Shown here: piece by piece, positions 11,721 to 23,717 of the stretch
How positions within the stretch are numbered: the first letter of the stretch is position 1
How the letters are laid out: each line of letters begins with the position of its first letter
From: Todiramphus chloris collaris
Lineage: Eukaryota; Chordata; Aves; Coraciiformes; Alcedinidae
Assembly (NCBI GenBank): GCA_025345505.1
Contig: JANVCC010000021.1
Span: 33,226,893-33,290,892, forward strand
Length of the DNA stretch: 64,000 nt
Direction of reading: 5' to 3'
Notes under the pieces: generated by a model
What the model saw: only the letters and a program-made list of their open reading frames with translations
Told to the model about the DNA's origin: nothing
The model's database searches: none
Made by a program: the position numbers and the translations under genes

Positions 11721-14700
11721 AGGTCTCTAGTCATATACCAACTGTCATTTCTTCTTTGTTTCTAATTCCTTGCGACTATACCTAAAAATTGTTCCATTTC
11801 ATTTGTTAATTGGGATTTATGTAGTTCTCTGAAATGTAGGTCTACAGTTTTGAAATGGCTTAAAGGAAACAGACACCTATTTGGGGGGGGGTGTGTGTGT
11901 GTGTGTGTGTGTGTGTGTATTTTTTTTATTTTCTTTTGTTTACTTTTTTTCTTTTAGTACCTCTTCCCAACAGTGTTGGGCTATTTAAAATCCTAATAAG
12001 AATTTTGTCTCCATGTTAATTTTCCTATATAGTTCTCTGACAGTTCTCTCTATAATATATTGAAATTTCAGTTGTGAGAATCATTAGATGTACTTCCCAT
12101 AAAACAGATAACATTATTGTGATAACACCATTTAAAATTATTTCTGTGTCTTCCTGTTCTGCTCTCGCAGTTAGCAAAGTTATAGTTCGTTACTTATTCT
12201 CCTTTCCTCAGGTTTTTTTTTTTCACCTTCCAGTTTATATAAACACTTAGGCTGATTCAGTGTTTTATTAGCAACAATTTTGTATCTTTGTATACACCAG
12301 ATGGAGTTAAAAGAAAGCTAATTTTCCCTTTTCTAACTGCTAACAATAGTTTAACACTTTGCTAAAGAAATGTACCAGTTCTGAACTTAGGTTAACTAGT
12401 CATATGTCAAAATATAGTAAGTCTCAGCTCAGACTACTGTAACATGCAACACTGCATCTGTTAGCATTAATAATACAAAACACTAAGACAATTGTAGTAT
12501 CTGTTATGGTCCTGAGAATTATAGAGATGATGATAAGCAAATCTTTGACATGATTATTGTAACAGTCTATTGTTTGTAAATACTAATAAGATGTACTTTG
12601 ACACAGGGTATCATGTCTGAACTGAAAAGCCATTACAGAAATTATAATAAATAAAATGCAAAGTGAAAAGCTAATAATGAATGTGCCAGATGTTATACTC
12701 TGAAAGCATAGAATATTTATGGACTGTTCCAGTCAGGTGCAATGGATGCTCTGAAGACATGGACCATTTGAGAAATACAGCAGTGGAATATACTGAATTA
12801 TACAGTATGATACAGATGTTTTCCATGGGATGCTAGTTACTACATTCCTGACTAAGCACCAGAAACAAAACTGAAGTTTCAGTGATGTGGGAAAGGGACT
12901 TGATGAGAACTCTACTACTGGTTAAACAGTATGCATATTTTTATTGATAAATGATAAAGAAGACTATTTTAATCTGATTAAAAATTGAGAAAACCAGGAA
13001 AAAAACAATCTACAGAGAGAGATAAAAACTTTCATGGTCCATCATTCTATTAACTGAGTTATGGACTTTGTCTACCAATTTTCTACATGTATTAACTCTT
13101 AAAAATATGCAAAAGCTATTTATTGCTTTAGTCTGTTTTTTTTTGCTTGTGGTTTATACCAAAGAACACCTTTGGTTTTTGGGAAGTTTGCTGGTCACTG
13201 ATCAACTCTGAGAAGCAGACAGTATATCTGTGGGTGTATCACAAATATTAAGTTGTAAAAAGTAGTCAGTGCAGTTATAAGAGGACTGAAGTTTTGTGTC
13301 TTGGTCTTGATGGAAAACACATTTAATCAGTAAAAATGATGACTGAAGACTTAGACCTAACTGACTACTCCACAGACATCATTAAGAAATGAGGACAAAT
13401 AACTTTGATCTTCATTGATGCTTCATTCTTCTTCAAATCCTGGAATTCATTAATCTAAACCAAACACTATTGGTTACTTTAAAGTTTTGGGAAGATGAGA
13501 AGGATCCTGAAAGAGGGACATGAACTCTGCCTGGAAAAGTGTGTTATTTGTCTCCCATATTAGACAGTGTATGTTATTATTAATCTCTGTTTTTCTTTGG
13601 AATGTTAAGAATAGTTCTTTATTCCATAAGGTAATGACACCAGCTGATGATCTCATGATAGGCAAAAGAAACCTGTATGCAGAAATTGGTTAAAAATTAG
13701 ATTTGCATATGATTCAGAAGAGGGTTTCCTTCTTGAATGGTATAGGCTTGGCTGAATAAACTTGAATAGTTCTAGTTTTAAATGATACAGAAAATAATTA
13801 ACAGATGTATTACAACCTGAACAGGAGGTTACTTTCTAATCGCAGGTCCACTGAAACAATGCAAGGTGTTCAGCGTAAAGACAAAGATTGTCAGGGATCT
13901 ACTCAGGGCACTAATAGGCCTTACTGGCCCAAATCAGTCTCACCTGGGACCTCTTCCCAACCCTTTCCAAGGTCCAATACCCTTTTTCAGCTCAACCTGA
14001 GGTCATCAGTACTTTCTGATCTTAGCTCTTAGTTAAATGTGATCATGGTCACAGGGACTGCTCTTCTCCCTGGCTGGATCATGGGGATGGGTCTTGTTCT
14101 ACCAGACACCATGAGGAACCCCTCATTCTCTCTGTCTCTTACAGAGCTGCTGTGTTGTGAGAAGGAAAATACTATTTTGTTTAAGGTATAAGTGAATGTA
14201 GAACAAAGAAGGATGGATTTTCTAAATTTGTACAGTCAGTTTACAGTTCTACTAGCAAAGGTCTACTAGTCTACAGTTCTCAACTTTTTTTTGAGCTTTT
14301 CCACCTTCAATCTGTTTTTTTTCAGGTAAGAACTGGATGGCTTTCCCCAATTAACTTATTACATGCTTGCTTCTTACTATGTTCTTCAGCAGCTTTTCAG
14401 TTAAGAATAGAGGGCTTTTAATAGCCACCTAAGACCTCATGTTGTTTAAGTAGGAGATGTCCAAATAAATTTAGGTTTGAAAGGCAAGTTTATTACTTAA
14501 GTAGCAATGTCCAGTCACTGTGCCACTTAGCTTCTGTTAGAGCAAAGCTGAAAATTATTTTTTACATCCCTAGAACTAGATAAAAGAATATCTTTAATAT
14601 GTATGCATGCTAGACCATATGCTTCCCATACCACATGTGTTAAAGACTTAAATTTTCTTCTAAGTCAGTTTAAAAAAAGATAAACAACATAGAGCAACAC

Positions 14701-15444
14701 ACATTAAAATCTATACAATGCTTTGAAATTTATTTTCTTAGCCCTTTTTAGTAATTTTATCCATGATAAACTTAATTCGGGTACTAAATTTAGTCAGTTT
14801 TATCAGATAAAGTGATATGTTGATATATCAATAGTGTCAATAAATCAGTACTGGTGTGAACTTAGGTTTTCCCTCCTACAATGGCTATTTTAACTGACTA
14901 TTTTAGATAAGTACATACAATTCCGATATAAGGAAATCAGTTAAGAAAAATTTGTCGTACGTATTTGGGTTCTGCTTCAAGCGTTACTGTCACGCATATG
15001 ACATGAAACCTGGATGAAACTCCAGGCTGTAGGCATTTGGCTGTTACCTGTCTTTATGCAGGCGTCAAAACTCCCATTAAAGTTGTTTACAGGAAAAAAG
15101 GTCTGTATGGAATTGTTCACATGATTGTGTATCATGCCATTTTACTTCTTTAACAGTATCCAGGACATCAGCATGGACCTGCCAAATGTGACAGAAGAAC
15201 TATAGAAGACTTCTGGACCAGCAGTGGGGTTACCTACACTGTGGAAAATGGCACTAGATGTCTGTGCTTCAGCAGTTGATCCATGTCCCTAGTTGTTAGA
15301 ATCAGTGAAGTCTAGAAAGTTACTTGGGTTAATCAAAAAAAGATGCCCTCGTGCTTCTCACATGTCTATAGCTTCTTTGTAAAGATCTACATAGAGACAA
15401 ACTCAACCCTACTCCTATTATTCTGTTATTTTTGACTTCAAATT
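11721..15444. other. No gene recognised; contains a GT microsatellite
   Basis: The sequence is mostly AT-rich. A G run and (GT)n microsatellite lie at about 11882-11918. The part at about 13840-14160 is richer in G and C than its surroundings and is unclassified; a 75-codon frame there has no recognisable motif. Confidence 0.55.
11882..11918. repeat. G run followed by (GT)n microsatellite
   Basis: About nine G residues are followed by roughly fourteen GT units and then a T-rich run. Confidence 0.95.
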
Positions 15445-16245
15445 GAGTACAGAATGATAAAGGTCTTCTGGTCCAACTCCCTAGAAGGGGACACATAGAG
15501 TGGTGCCAGGGAGAAGGGTGCCAGGGTCAAGGGTGCAGGGATGCAGGGCAACCTAGAGCCAATTTCCCAGGACCATGTTCAGACAGCTTTTGAGCATCTC
15601 TGAGGGCAGAGATACCAAAATATAACTGGGCAACTTGTGCCAGTGCCTAGTCACCATCAGAGTAAAAAAGTATTTCCAGATGTTCAGATGGAGACTCTCT
15701 TGTTTCAGGTTGTACTCATTGCCTTTTTTTCTGTCACTGGACACTTCCGGAAAGAGCCTGGCTCCATCCTCTTTACATCCTCATTTCAGGTATTTCTATA
15801 TATTATTAATATCCCCCCTAAGCCTTCACCAGGCTGAACAGTCTCAGTTGTATCAACCTTTCCTCATAGGAGAGGTGTTCCAGTCCTTTATTCATCTTTG
15901 TCTGTTACTGGGCTCTCTAGCATGTATCTCTTGTGATGAGGATGCCAGAACTGGTACAGCACTCCAGGTGTGCCCTCACATGGGCTGAGCAGAGGGGCAG
16001 GATCACCTTTCTCAACCTGCTGGCAATGTTTTGCCTAATGCTGCCCAGGACTTCATTAACACTCTTTGCAACATGGGCTCATAGCTGGTTCTTGTTCAAA
16101 CTGGTGTTCACCATGATGCCCAGGTCTTTTTCTGCCAAGCTGCTTTCCCGCTTGATGGCCCCCATCATATATTGGTACCTGTCATTGTTCTCTCCTCTGG
16201 TGAAAGATTTTGCACTACTTCTTGTTGAACTTCATATTTCAGTCA
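15445..16245 (-). mobile_element. CR1 LINE 3' region
   Basis: On the minus strand this runs from the C-terminal part of ORF2 (about 16240) to the 3' untranslated end (about 15445). Recognisable text includes the reverse of the CR1 phrase for LGIMVNTSLNKNQL near 16080-16130 and the block around 15610-15740 for LGTGTSCP..W. It is 5'-truncated, as is usual for CR1. It carries many stops and shifts. The 3' part holds a local 15-bp minisatellite (15502-15546). Together with the copies at 17.8, 19.0 and 23.7 kb it forms a run of four minus-strand CR1 copies. Confidence 0.88.
15502..15546. repeat. Three 15-bp tandem units
   Basis: The units are GGTGCCAGGGAGAAG, GGTGCCAGGGTCAAG and GGTGCAGGGATGCAG. 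They lie inside the 3' part of a CR1 copy and appear to be a local expansion. Confidence 0.85.
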
Positions 16246-16367
16246 CTAAAAAGCACACTTAAGGGAAAGTATTCTCAGAGCAGGTCATTAGGTAACAGTC
16301 CAGAGAAGAGGACTGCAGTTTCCCAAAGTCACTGAGGAACCCAAGTCCCATTAAATTTAACAGAGGA

Positions 16368-16369
<2 letters not shown>
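16246..16369 (+). other. Unclassified segment ending in ATTAAA and a 47-A run
   Basis: About 125 bp between the truncated CR1 and the long A run. An ATTAAA lies at about 16350, some 20 bases before the run, which is the spacing of a polyadenylation signal. This looks like the end of a retrocopied transcript, but I recognise no parent gene and see no clear target duplication. It may be ordinary DNA beside an expanded A run. Confidence 0.3.

Positions 16370-16416
<47 letters not shown>
16370..16416. repeat. poly(A) run of 47
   Basis: The longest homopolymer in the window. The next 20 bases are also A-rich, with C and G interruptions. Confidence 0.97.
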
Positions 16417-16418
<2 letters not shown>

Positions 16419-16429
16419 ACAAAAAAAAG

Positions 16430-17750
16430 AAAATCCAAAATCCTTTGTGAATCCTGGCCTGAGGCAAAATTGGTTTAAACTGCCTCTTTTATTCAGACTG
16501 TGCAAGGTTTTGAAATGGACTGATATTACTCAAGAGACAGGTGTTAACCATCCATTTATAAAGGTATCCTAATATGGTGCTTTCTCAAATCCATTTCTTA
16601 CAAATGCATAGTTTCACTATGCATGAAACTATGAAATTTTACTTCATCACAAAAGAAGTAATGACTATTTTCTAGCTGGGGTGATGAGGATAGGGGTTCA
16701 GACATACACCTGACAGGTGATATATGTTTTACAGACTTCAATTTGTGTTTGCAAAGTATCAAATAGAGCATTTATTACAGAAAATGTTAAGTCCAAAAGA
16801 CATCGTAAGGTTTTGGTTTTGATTCTTTTCTTCAAAGAAAAATGTATTCTAAGCCAGGCCTTATCAGGAAGGGATAAGATCTGAACCTCTACTGCATCTT
16901 TAGATATACTCAATAAACTTTACTAATTATTTAACTTTTAAAAATTGTGGACAAAAATGTAAGTTTAACATTTTAATTTAAAATAGCACACTAATTTTAA
17001 AACTTAGACATTTTGGAATGATTAAACTTGTATTTTCCAGAAAATAAGTGTCTTGACAAAATACAAGATTTAGCTCTTTTTTTATCCATTAAACTGATAT
17101 AGCAACTGAAACAACAGTACCAGTTTTTCTAAGCCAAGAAAGCTACCACCTGGTAGGCTTGCAATTAAGACTTAATTTGATACAAAGTTGATGAGTTTCA
17201 GGTCCATTGGAATTTCTTTTGAATTGCCGAACGATATGGCACAGATCATTCCAGATCCACCAGATGATGTAATACATTTTGATTATTACTGATCTGAACT
17301 TGACTTGAAATAGTGACCTAGAGGTAAAAGTGCCTGTATGCGATTTCCAATACCCTGAATGAAATAGCTTCTGTAGAGTTCATATTTAGCAATAACAACA
17401 TTTATACTGTGCAGAAAGACTGTAGATGCTTTATATTTGCTTCTCTGTAATAGTAGATTTGTTGCAGACAGTTTTTATACTCACATCTTACAGGCCTTTT
17501 GGTTTTAAAGCTTGTGTCAGAAAAAATCATATTTGTCTAAAATAAGAGCTTGTTTTGGTTTTTTTTTTTTAATTTCATATTAAAAGGGCTTTTGATGACA
17601 AAAAAGAAAAGGAAAATTTTAAGGCAATAACTTCATAATTGTGGACAAAGTGGGATGCTAATAGTTTAAGTACTACAAAACTTGAGACTTGTATAATGTA
17701 AATCTCAGTAAGTTTTCCTTCCATAACAATTCACACACACACAAATATAC
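16430..17750. other. AT-rich stretch, no gene recognised
   Basis: The only structure noted is a pair of overlapping inverted repeats at 16604-16633. No coding or repeat family was identified. Confidence 0.6.
16604..16633. repeat. Two overlapping inverted repeats
   Basis: Arms ATGCATAG (16604-16611) and CTATGCAT (16617-16624) pair around a 5-base loop. The longer arms CATAGTTTCA (16607-16616) and TGAAACTATG (16624-16633) pair around a 7-base loop. The two hairpins share bases and cannot both form. Confidence 0.85.
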
Positions 17751-17754
17751 ACAC

Positions 17755-18612
17755 AGAATTTTTGTTGGAAAAGACCTCTAAGATCACGGCATCCAAACAT
17801 CAACACATCACCATCCCACTAGAGCATGTCCTGAAGTGCCTTATTTGCACAGTTTTTGAATACCTCGAGGGATGGTGACTCCACCACCTCACCAGGAAGC
17901 CCATTCCAGCCCCTGACTACCCTTTCAATAAAGAAATTCTTCTTAATACCTAGTCTAAACCTCCCCTGGTGCGACTTCATGCTATGTTCTCTAGTACTGT
18001 TGTTATTTACTCCAAAGTAGAGGCTGCACCCACCTCACTACAATCTCTTTTCAGGTAGTTATAAAGAGCAACAAGGTCTCCCCCAGCCTCCTCTTCTCCA
18101 AACTAAACAATCCCACTTCCCTCAGCCACTCTTCATAATACTTATGCTCCAGACCATGCACCAGCTTTGTTGCCCTTCTTTGGACACACTTGAGCACATT
18201 GATGTCCTTCTTGTAGTGAGGGGCCCAAAACTGAACACAGTCTTCAAGGTGTGCCCCAACCAGTGCTGAGTTCAGGGACACAGTCACTTCCCTTCGGCTG
18301 GCCACACTGTTTCTGATACAGGCCAGGGTGCCATTGTTCTTCTTGGACACTTAGGCACACTGCTGGCTCATTCAGCTGGATGTCGACCAGCACCCTTGGG
18401 TCCTTTTCCATGACACAGCTTTTCAACCACCCATTTCCAAGCCTATAGTGTGGCCCGGACTAGTTGTGACTGAAACGCAGGAACTGACACTTGGCCTTGT
18501 TAAACCTCATACAGTTCGCCTCAGTTCATCTATCCAGCCTGTCCAGATCCCTCTGTAAAGACTCCCTACCATCAAGCAGATTGACACTCCCACTCAATTT
18601 GGTGTTGTCTCT
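17755..18612 (-). mobile_element. CR1 LINE 3' region
   Basis: The minus strand encodes ORF2 C-terminal text. Near 18270-18190 it reads [20 protein letters not shown], then [19 protein letters not shown] and [15 protein letters not shown] down to about 18070, all typical CR1. The 3' untranslated part runs down to about 17755, without clear terminal octamers. The 5' truncation is at about 18612, directly next to a poly(T) run. The ORF2 reading frame is open for about 100 codons, so divergence is moderate. Confidence 0.92.
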
Positions 18613-18619
18613 CTAGCCC

Positions 18620-18645
18620 TTTTTTTTTTTTTTTTTTTTTTTTTT
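18620..18645. repeat. poly(T) run of 26
   Basis: This lies between the 5'-truncated CR1 and an unclassified segment on its right. It could be the poly(A) tail of a minus-strand retrocopy. Confidence 0.95.
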
Positions 18646-19005
18646 GGTCAAAGCAGGTGTGAACAGCTGAAAACCAGCTCTATAGTGACACTATTACTTC
18701 ATAGTTTATGCTTATGAATGGATTGTCTTGTGTGAAGAGATGATGCAAAGGGTACTGCTGTGAGGGCATTCTTGTAGCCTACGTATGGATGAATGTTAAC
18801 AGAGGCAAGAACGGAATCAGCTGCTGAATTCAGTGGAGCAGTGACAATATGCATCAGTGTGACTATCCAACCTAGGCTTATAGAAATAATTCATCTATCA
18901 TAAAAGCTTATGCTGTTCAGTATAATGCTTGAGAATATAATCAGTTTAACACCATACAGGGGCACCCACACTATGGATAGGTGCCTTGTCTGTTATGTAG
19001 AACTG
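18646..19005 (-). other. Unclassified segment with a tail-like poly(T) at its left
   Basis: The segment between two CR1 copies has more mixed composition than the flanks. It contains an 8-base hairpin near 18665-18690 (CAGCTG...CAGCTC). If read on the minus strand, the T run on the left would be its poly(A) tail. No AATAAA-type signal or target duplication was found and I do not recognise a parent transcript. Confidence 0.25.
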
Positions 19006-19007
19006 TA

Positions 19008-19905
19008 GGAATCATACAATAGTTTTGGTTAGAAGGGATTTTAAAGATTATCTTGTTCCAACACCCTATCATAGGCAGGGACATCATCCACTGCAACAGG
19101 TTCTTTAAAGACCCATCCAACCTAGTCTTTAACATTTGCAGGGAGGGAACATCCACAGCTTCTCTGGACAACCTGTTCCAGTGCTTCACCACCCTCACAG
19201 AAAAGATATTCTTCCTAATATCTGGTCTAAATCTATCCTCTTTCAGTTTTAAACCGTTGCCCCTTGTCCTATCACCACTCTTCCTGATAAAGGGTCTTTC
19301 ACCATCTTTCCTGTAGGCCCTCCTTAAGTACTGGAAGGCTGCTAAAAGGTCTCCCTGGATCCTACTATGGGTATCACATTTGTTAATATCCAGTCAACTG
19401 GAACCTCCCTGTTTAGCCAGGGCTGCTGATAAATGATGGAAAGTGGCTTGGTGAGAACTTTCACCAGATCCCTCAGGTACCCTTGGGTGAATCCCATCTG
19501 GCCCCATAGACTTGTGTACATCTAAGTGGTGTAGCAGGTCACTGACCATTTTATATGTGGATTATGGTGGCCTCATTCTGCTCCCTGTCCCTTTCTTCCA
19601 TCTCAGGGAGCTGGGCACTCAGAGGACAACTGGTCTTACTATTAAAGACTGGGGCAAAGAAGGTATTCAGTACCTCAGCCTATTCTTCATCCATGGTCAC
19701 TATATTTCCCCACGCATCCAATAAAGGATGGAGATTCTCCTTAGGCTCCTTTTGCTGTTAACATATTTTCTTCCTGAGTTCCAGCCAAAGCTTTGTGTTC
19801 ACTCAGGACAGTTTTCTTCTCCACTGCTTCATCTTATATCACACTGGGATGGCCTGGTCTTGTGTCTTAAAGATTTCTCTCCCGAAGAATGTCCAGCTTT
19901 CTGGG
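19008..19905 (-). mobile_element. CR1 LINE with internal deletion
   Basis: The minus strand begins near 19905 in the ORF2 linker (text like LDILRERNL), passes the block for a genomic phrase near 19650-19580 (PSLE..ED.GAE) and the text LNREVPVDW near 19415. At about 19360 it jumps straight to the last 350 bp of CR1 (RDLLAAFQYLR onward), ending near 19008. About 1.1 kb covering the RT palm and thumb is missing. A second, smaller loss is visible near 19765. Order and strand are preserved, so one copy with deletions is the simplest reading; two adjacent copies are the alternative. Confidence 0.88.
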
Positions 19906-22013
19906 ACAGCACAGTACATATTTGCATATGTATTTTTGTACTTTTTTTTTTAAGCATATCTGACTGAATATGTGTCCTGGAAATATAATCCTCTTGAATA
20001 AACTTGGTGGAAAAAACAGTTTTGTAAGACTGGAGAAGAAAATAATGTCCAAATATCTGAACTGTATTTAAGCTGATCATTATAGGAAGTTAAAAGTAAC
20101 TTTAAATTAGTGTCTAGAAACTGTAGATACTTCTATTTTTGTTACATAAATTTCATGGGCACTTACAAGTAAAAAAAATGTACTCAGCATTTTCCTGTAT
20201 GGCTTCTATTAGTCTGGGTTATTTAATTAAAAGTCTGAGAAGATACTAAAATGAGTAATTCAGCACTTTAGGTACAAATAATAATGCAGAAAGTAAGGAC
20301 ATAGTTGCCTAAACATGGTTGTGGTACTATTTGATATACATAGGCTATTTGAGTCATTTATTTGGGACAAACAAGTATGAGGCAATATTGATGAAAATTC
20401 ATACCTGCTCTTCTGCTGCCACAGAGGCTGCTAGAAGACAGATGAGAACTGCAGAGAATCAGAAATTTTCCTAGTTATGTAAGTTTAAGTGATTTAATGG
20501 GCCACTAATAAATCTTAAAAATTATCTGCATGTGATTTCGGACTATAAAGTATAATATTTCAAGTTTAATATAAGTATTCAGAAATTAAAGCCTCTTTCT
20601 TGTTTATTTTGTTTATGCTTCACTGACATTTTCTTGCTGCAAAGCAAATATCCTGAATTTGGGATTCGTCCATATTTTGTCATTAACCAGTTAGACTATT
20701 TCTAATTATGTTTTCCTTGCTGTTTGTCATGTCATTTTGCAAAGAAAGACAAAGAAACCCCATGTAGTTTTGCATTCAGCTCACAGAGGTATAATCTGTT
20801 CCCTTTGCTGGAGGAAATCCTTAGTGATGTGCTGCCAATATTTTAACAAGAGACTCTCACAAATCATTCTCCCCTTAAGCCTATGTTAAATCTGTGCATC
20901 AGGAGTATGTGTGCTCCAGAGAGGAATGGCAACAGACTCATTTGTTTCCAATTTATTGTGAAAATGCATTCTCATAAGCATAACCAGGAAATATAGGATC
21001 TTACTTGACAAACAAACTGGTATTAAGCTCTTGGAAGTAACTTGACTATGTTCCTTAGCAAAAAACAGCCTAATGAAAAAAACATGTGTGTGGACAGGTT
21101 TATTAGGATAGCACTGTGCTTTGAAACAGCATGTGAGCAATATTGTTACTTGGTATCTATTGAGATGTAATACATTGTGAGGTGATTGTTTTCCTCACTA
21201 TGATATCTACCATTTGGTAAATGTCTAAGAGTTCCCAAATGCAAAATGTTGCAAATATTGTATACACAAAAAAAAAAGCCCCACTAAACACTTGTGAATA
21301 TTCTGCAAATGCTTCGTTTGTCTCAAGTTACCCTTATAATACCACATATTGTAAATGACTGTATTTCAGTATTTCCCTGGGCAATTGCAAGGACTTAGGA
21401 AGATACTATGTTATGAGAAATATCCTTAAGAGTTATCAGAGGGTGGGGCTACCGCAGTGTTATATTTCTAAAGAGTCTCACACAAATAAATAATATAGGG
21501 AGAATGCGAACCCTCTGCCTGGGTCTTCCTCTACCAGTGGCTGAGGCACTCTCAACAGGGCCATCATCTCTAGGGTACAGTAAATTTTGGGAAAGCAAAC
21601 TGTTGTTCTTTGATGTTAGAGCTGTTTCACAGTATATAGATAAATATTTATTGGCTGAAAAAAGACAGATGCAATAAAACCAAGTATGACATATCCTGTT
21701 CTCAAACACACATATATGCTAGCAACAGTGTTGTGTGATTAAAAATGGTGGCGTACAGGCATTTTACATTTTTTTTTCATAAAACCCTGAAGTATACTAT
21801 CTCTTCAACTTTACTTTTAATCTAATATTTTAATGAAATACTTTATTAATTTTAATTTATAATACAAAGGTAATTAATAAAGCTATGCATACCCTAACCA
21901 GGAATAGTTCCCAACAATTTAACTTAAGTATTATGCTCATTCTTGTTAATCAACAGGTACATAACAAATTTTAGGAAAAGCAAGTAATTTATAAGGAGTT
22001 AAATATGTGGAAT

Positions 22014-22035
22014 ATTTATTTATTTATTTATTTAT
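22014..22035. repeat. (TTTA)n microsatellite
   Basis: About five tandem TTTA units. Confidence 0.9.
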
Positions 22036-22119
22036 CCCAAGATACTTGAAAGGTTGATTGTGAATCTAACTCCTGGTAGATATAATTTCAATTTCTTTAA
22101 GCAGATAATAAAATGAAAC

Positions 22120-22157
22120 TTTTCCTTTTCCTTTTCCTTTTCCTTTTCCTCCCCCCC
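22120..22157. repeat. (TTTTCC)n hexamer tract with C run
   Basis: About five TTTTCC units followed directly by about seven C residues, giving a 38-base polypyrimidine tract. Confidence 0.92.
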
Positions 22158-23387
22158 TGTTCAGAAGCTGAGAGGCTGTATGAGTGGAATTAATAGCTAA
22201 AGCAGCTCTTCTTTTCTGCCCTGCTGAGCAGAGCATCATGACTAACTTATCTCCTAGAATGACAAATGCAGCAACGAATGTCAGGTTTCTGAATCCACAT
22301 AGAGGTACACTCTGTAGTATCAGATTCTCCTGAAATTAAATCCAATTTTGGCCTACTTTTTAGCATTATAAAGCGTACCTATAAACCTTAATAATATCAT
22401 TGCCTGAATGTGTACAGAAAGAAGAATTTACAGTTTTAATGAACCGAGCTGAACTGAAATGTCCCCTACAACCTGTCCTGACAAAGAAAAACACCCTCAA
22501 AGCCAATACATACACAGTTATGATCTTTATAATTTTCCAAATGGAAACCTATAACTTTTTTGGACCCCATTTCTTCACTTTCCTTTTCATGAGAGGAAGT
22601 AAAGTAATATTACAGAATTATAGGGAATGACATTTGCAGGTACTGTTCTAGATTATACGTGATGTTTCCTCAACAGATAGACATTAAAGTCTGAGGTGGA
22701 GCTCACATCCATCTGACTGTTGTGCTGATTTCTACCAAATATAATTTACAAACAATATTACAAAAGCTCTCCTGAGTATATGGTAGATTTGCATAGAAGA
22801 GTATTATGAAGGAATCTAACAAAGATAGAAAAAGTCTCTTAGTTTTTCCATGTTATTAGATCTTACCTTTCTATAATTTATTTTAAATGCCAAATTTAAG
22901 CTTTCTGGATTAACACACAACCTCTTTTTGAACACTACAAAGAACAGACATTGTTTTACATGCAAAATTCATTGCACAGATCCAAGACTAAGGTTTCAAA
23001 ACTGTAACCCCTGTTTCACAGTATTTGATTCAGTTGTTTAATACAGACATATCATATGAATTAAGATGAGACTGGCAGATACCACACATGACCTTGAAGG
23101 GCAAGAATATAAGCTGCCTTTGTGCCTATCCGTGCAAATATGAAATTAGATTAAATCTAGCCTTGAACCCCAAAACAGGAATACCAACACAGTGTGACCA
23201 AAAACAGCATACAACATTTTATAACAAAATGGAAGAACTCTTAACGTCTAACTCTTTGTGGCCAGTGCTCCACTGGACAACTCTTCAAGGTCAGCTCTAG
23301 GCAGGGACTACTTTACATGGGTCTGTCATGGGAGGCAGAGGACTGCCTGTCTGAAAACTCATTTCTACTGTGCCTTGTTACTTTCTT

Positions 23388-23394
<7 letters not shown>

Positions 23395-23418
<24 letters not shown>

Positions 23419-23420
23419 TT
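23395..23420. repeat. poly(T) run of 26
   Basis: Preceded by further T-rich sequence and followed by the GC-rich block at 23421-23700. It may be the poly(A) tail of that block read on the minus strand. Confidence 0.95.
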
Positions 23421-23706
23421 GTTAAGGTGTTTTTCTTTAAATTGTGGGATTTATGAGCATGGCATCCCAACACTCCAGCATCCTCCTCACCCCCAGGCAG
23501 TCAGGAACATGGGGAGTCGGCAGTCCCTGCCACAGTGGTGTTTCTTCCTTGTCTGGACAGTGCACACAGCAGTACCACATCAGAGTGGCCACAGGGTGTT
23601 GGTGGGTGACAGAAGGCAGTGGGGCAGCCACCTGCTTCCTGGCTTCCCAAGCAAAATTGTCCTGTAGGTCTCCCCACCCATCTTGCATCCCACCTGTGCA
23701 TTAGTT
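23421..23706 (-). other. GC-rich block with possible poly(A) tail; candidate retrocopy
   Basis: A sharply bounded GC-rich block in AT-rich DNA. On the minus strand it ends with AATTTAAAG followed some 15 bases later by a long A run (the T run at 23395-23420). Both strands hold 82-86 codon frames, so coding potential is not informative; I do not recognise the minus-strand 83-codon frame (about 23688-23437). A possible imperfect flanking duplication is CTGTGCCTTGTT at 23368-23379 and CTGTGCATTAGTT at 23694-23706. CR1 does not use poly(A) tails, so if this is a retrocopy it was made by another route. It could also be a unique conserved element beside an expanded T run. Confidence 0.35.
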
Positions 23707-23717
23707 GATCATGATTA

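Larger units (their letters stand above)
19906..23394. other. No gene recognised; two microsatellites
   Basis: AT-rich sequence with a (TTTA)n tract at 22014-22035 and a (TTTTCC)n tract at 22120-22149. Short frames such as the one on the minus strand at 21449-21709 show no motif. Confidence 0.55.

Noticed and set aside
15933-16262. 109-codon plus frame
   Set aside because: Antisense of a minus-strand CR1 ORF2 tail.
18720-18835. Possible box C/D snoRNA (ATGATGC and a later CTGA)
   Set aside because: The boxes are degenerate, no terminal stem pairs around them, and spacing is unremarkable.
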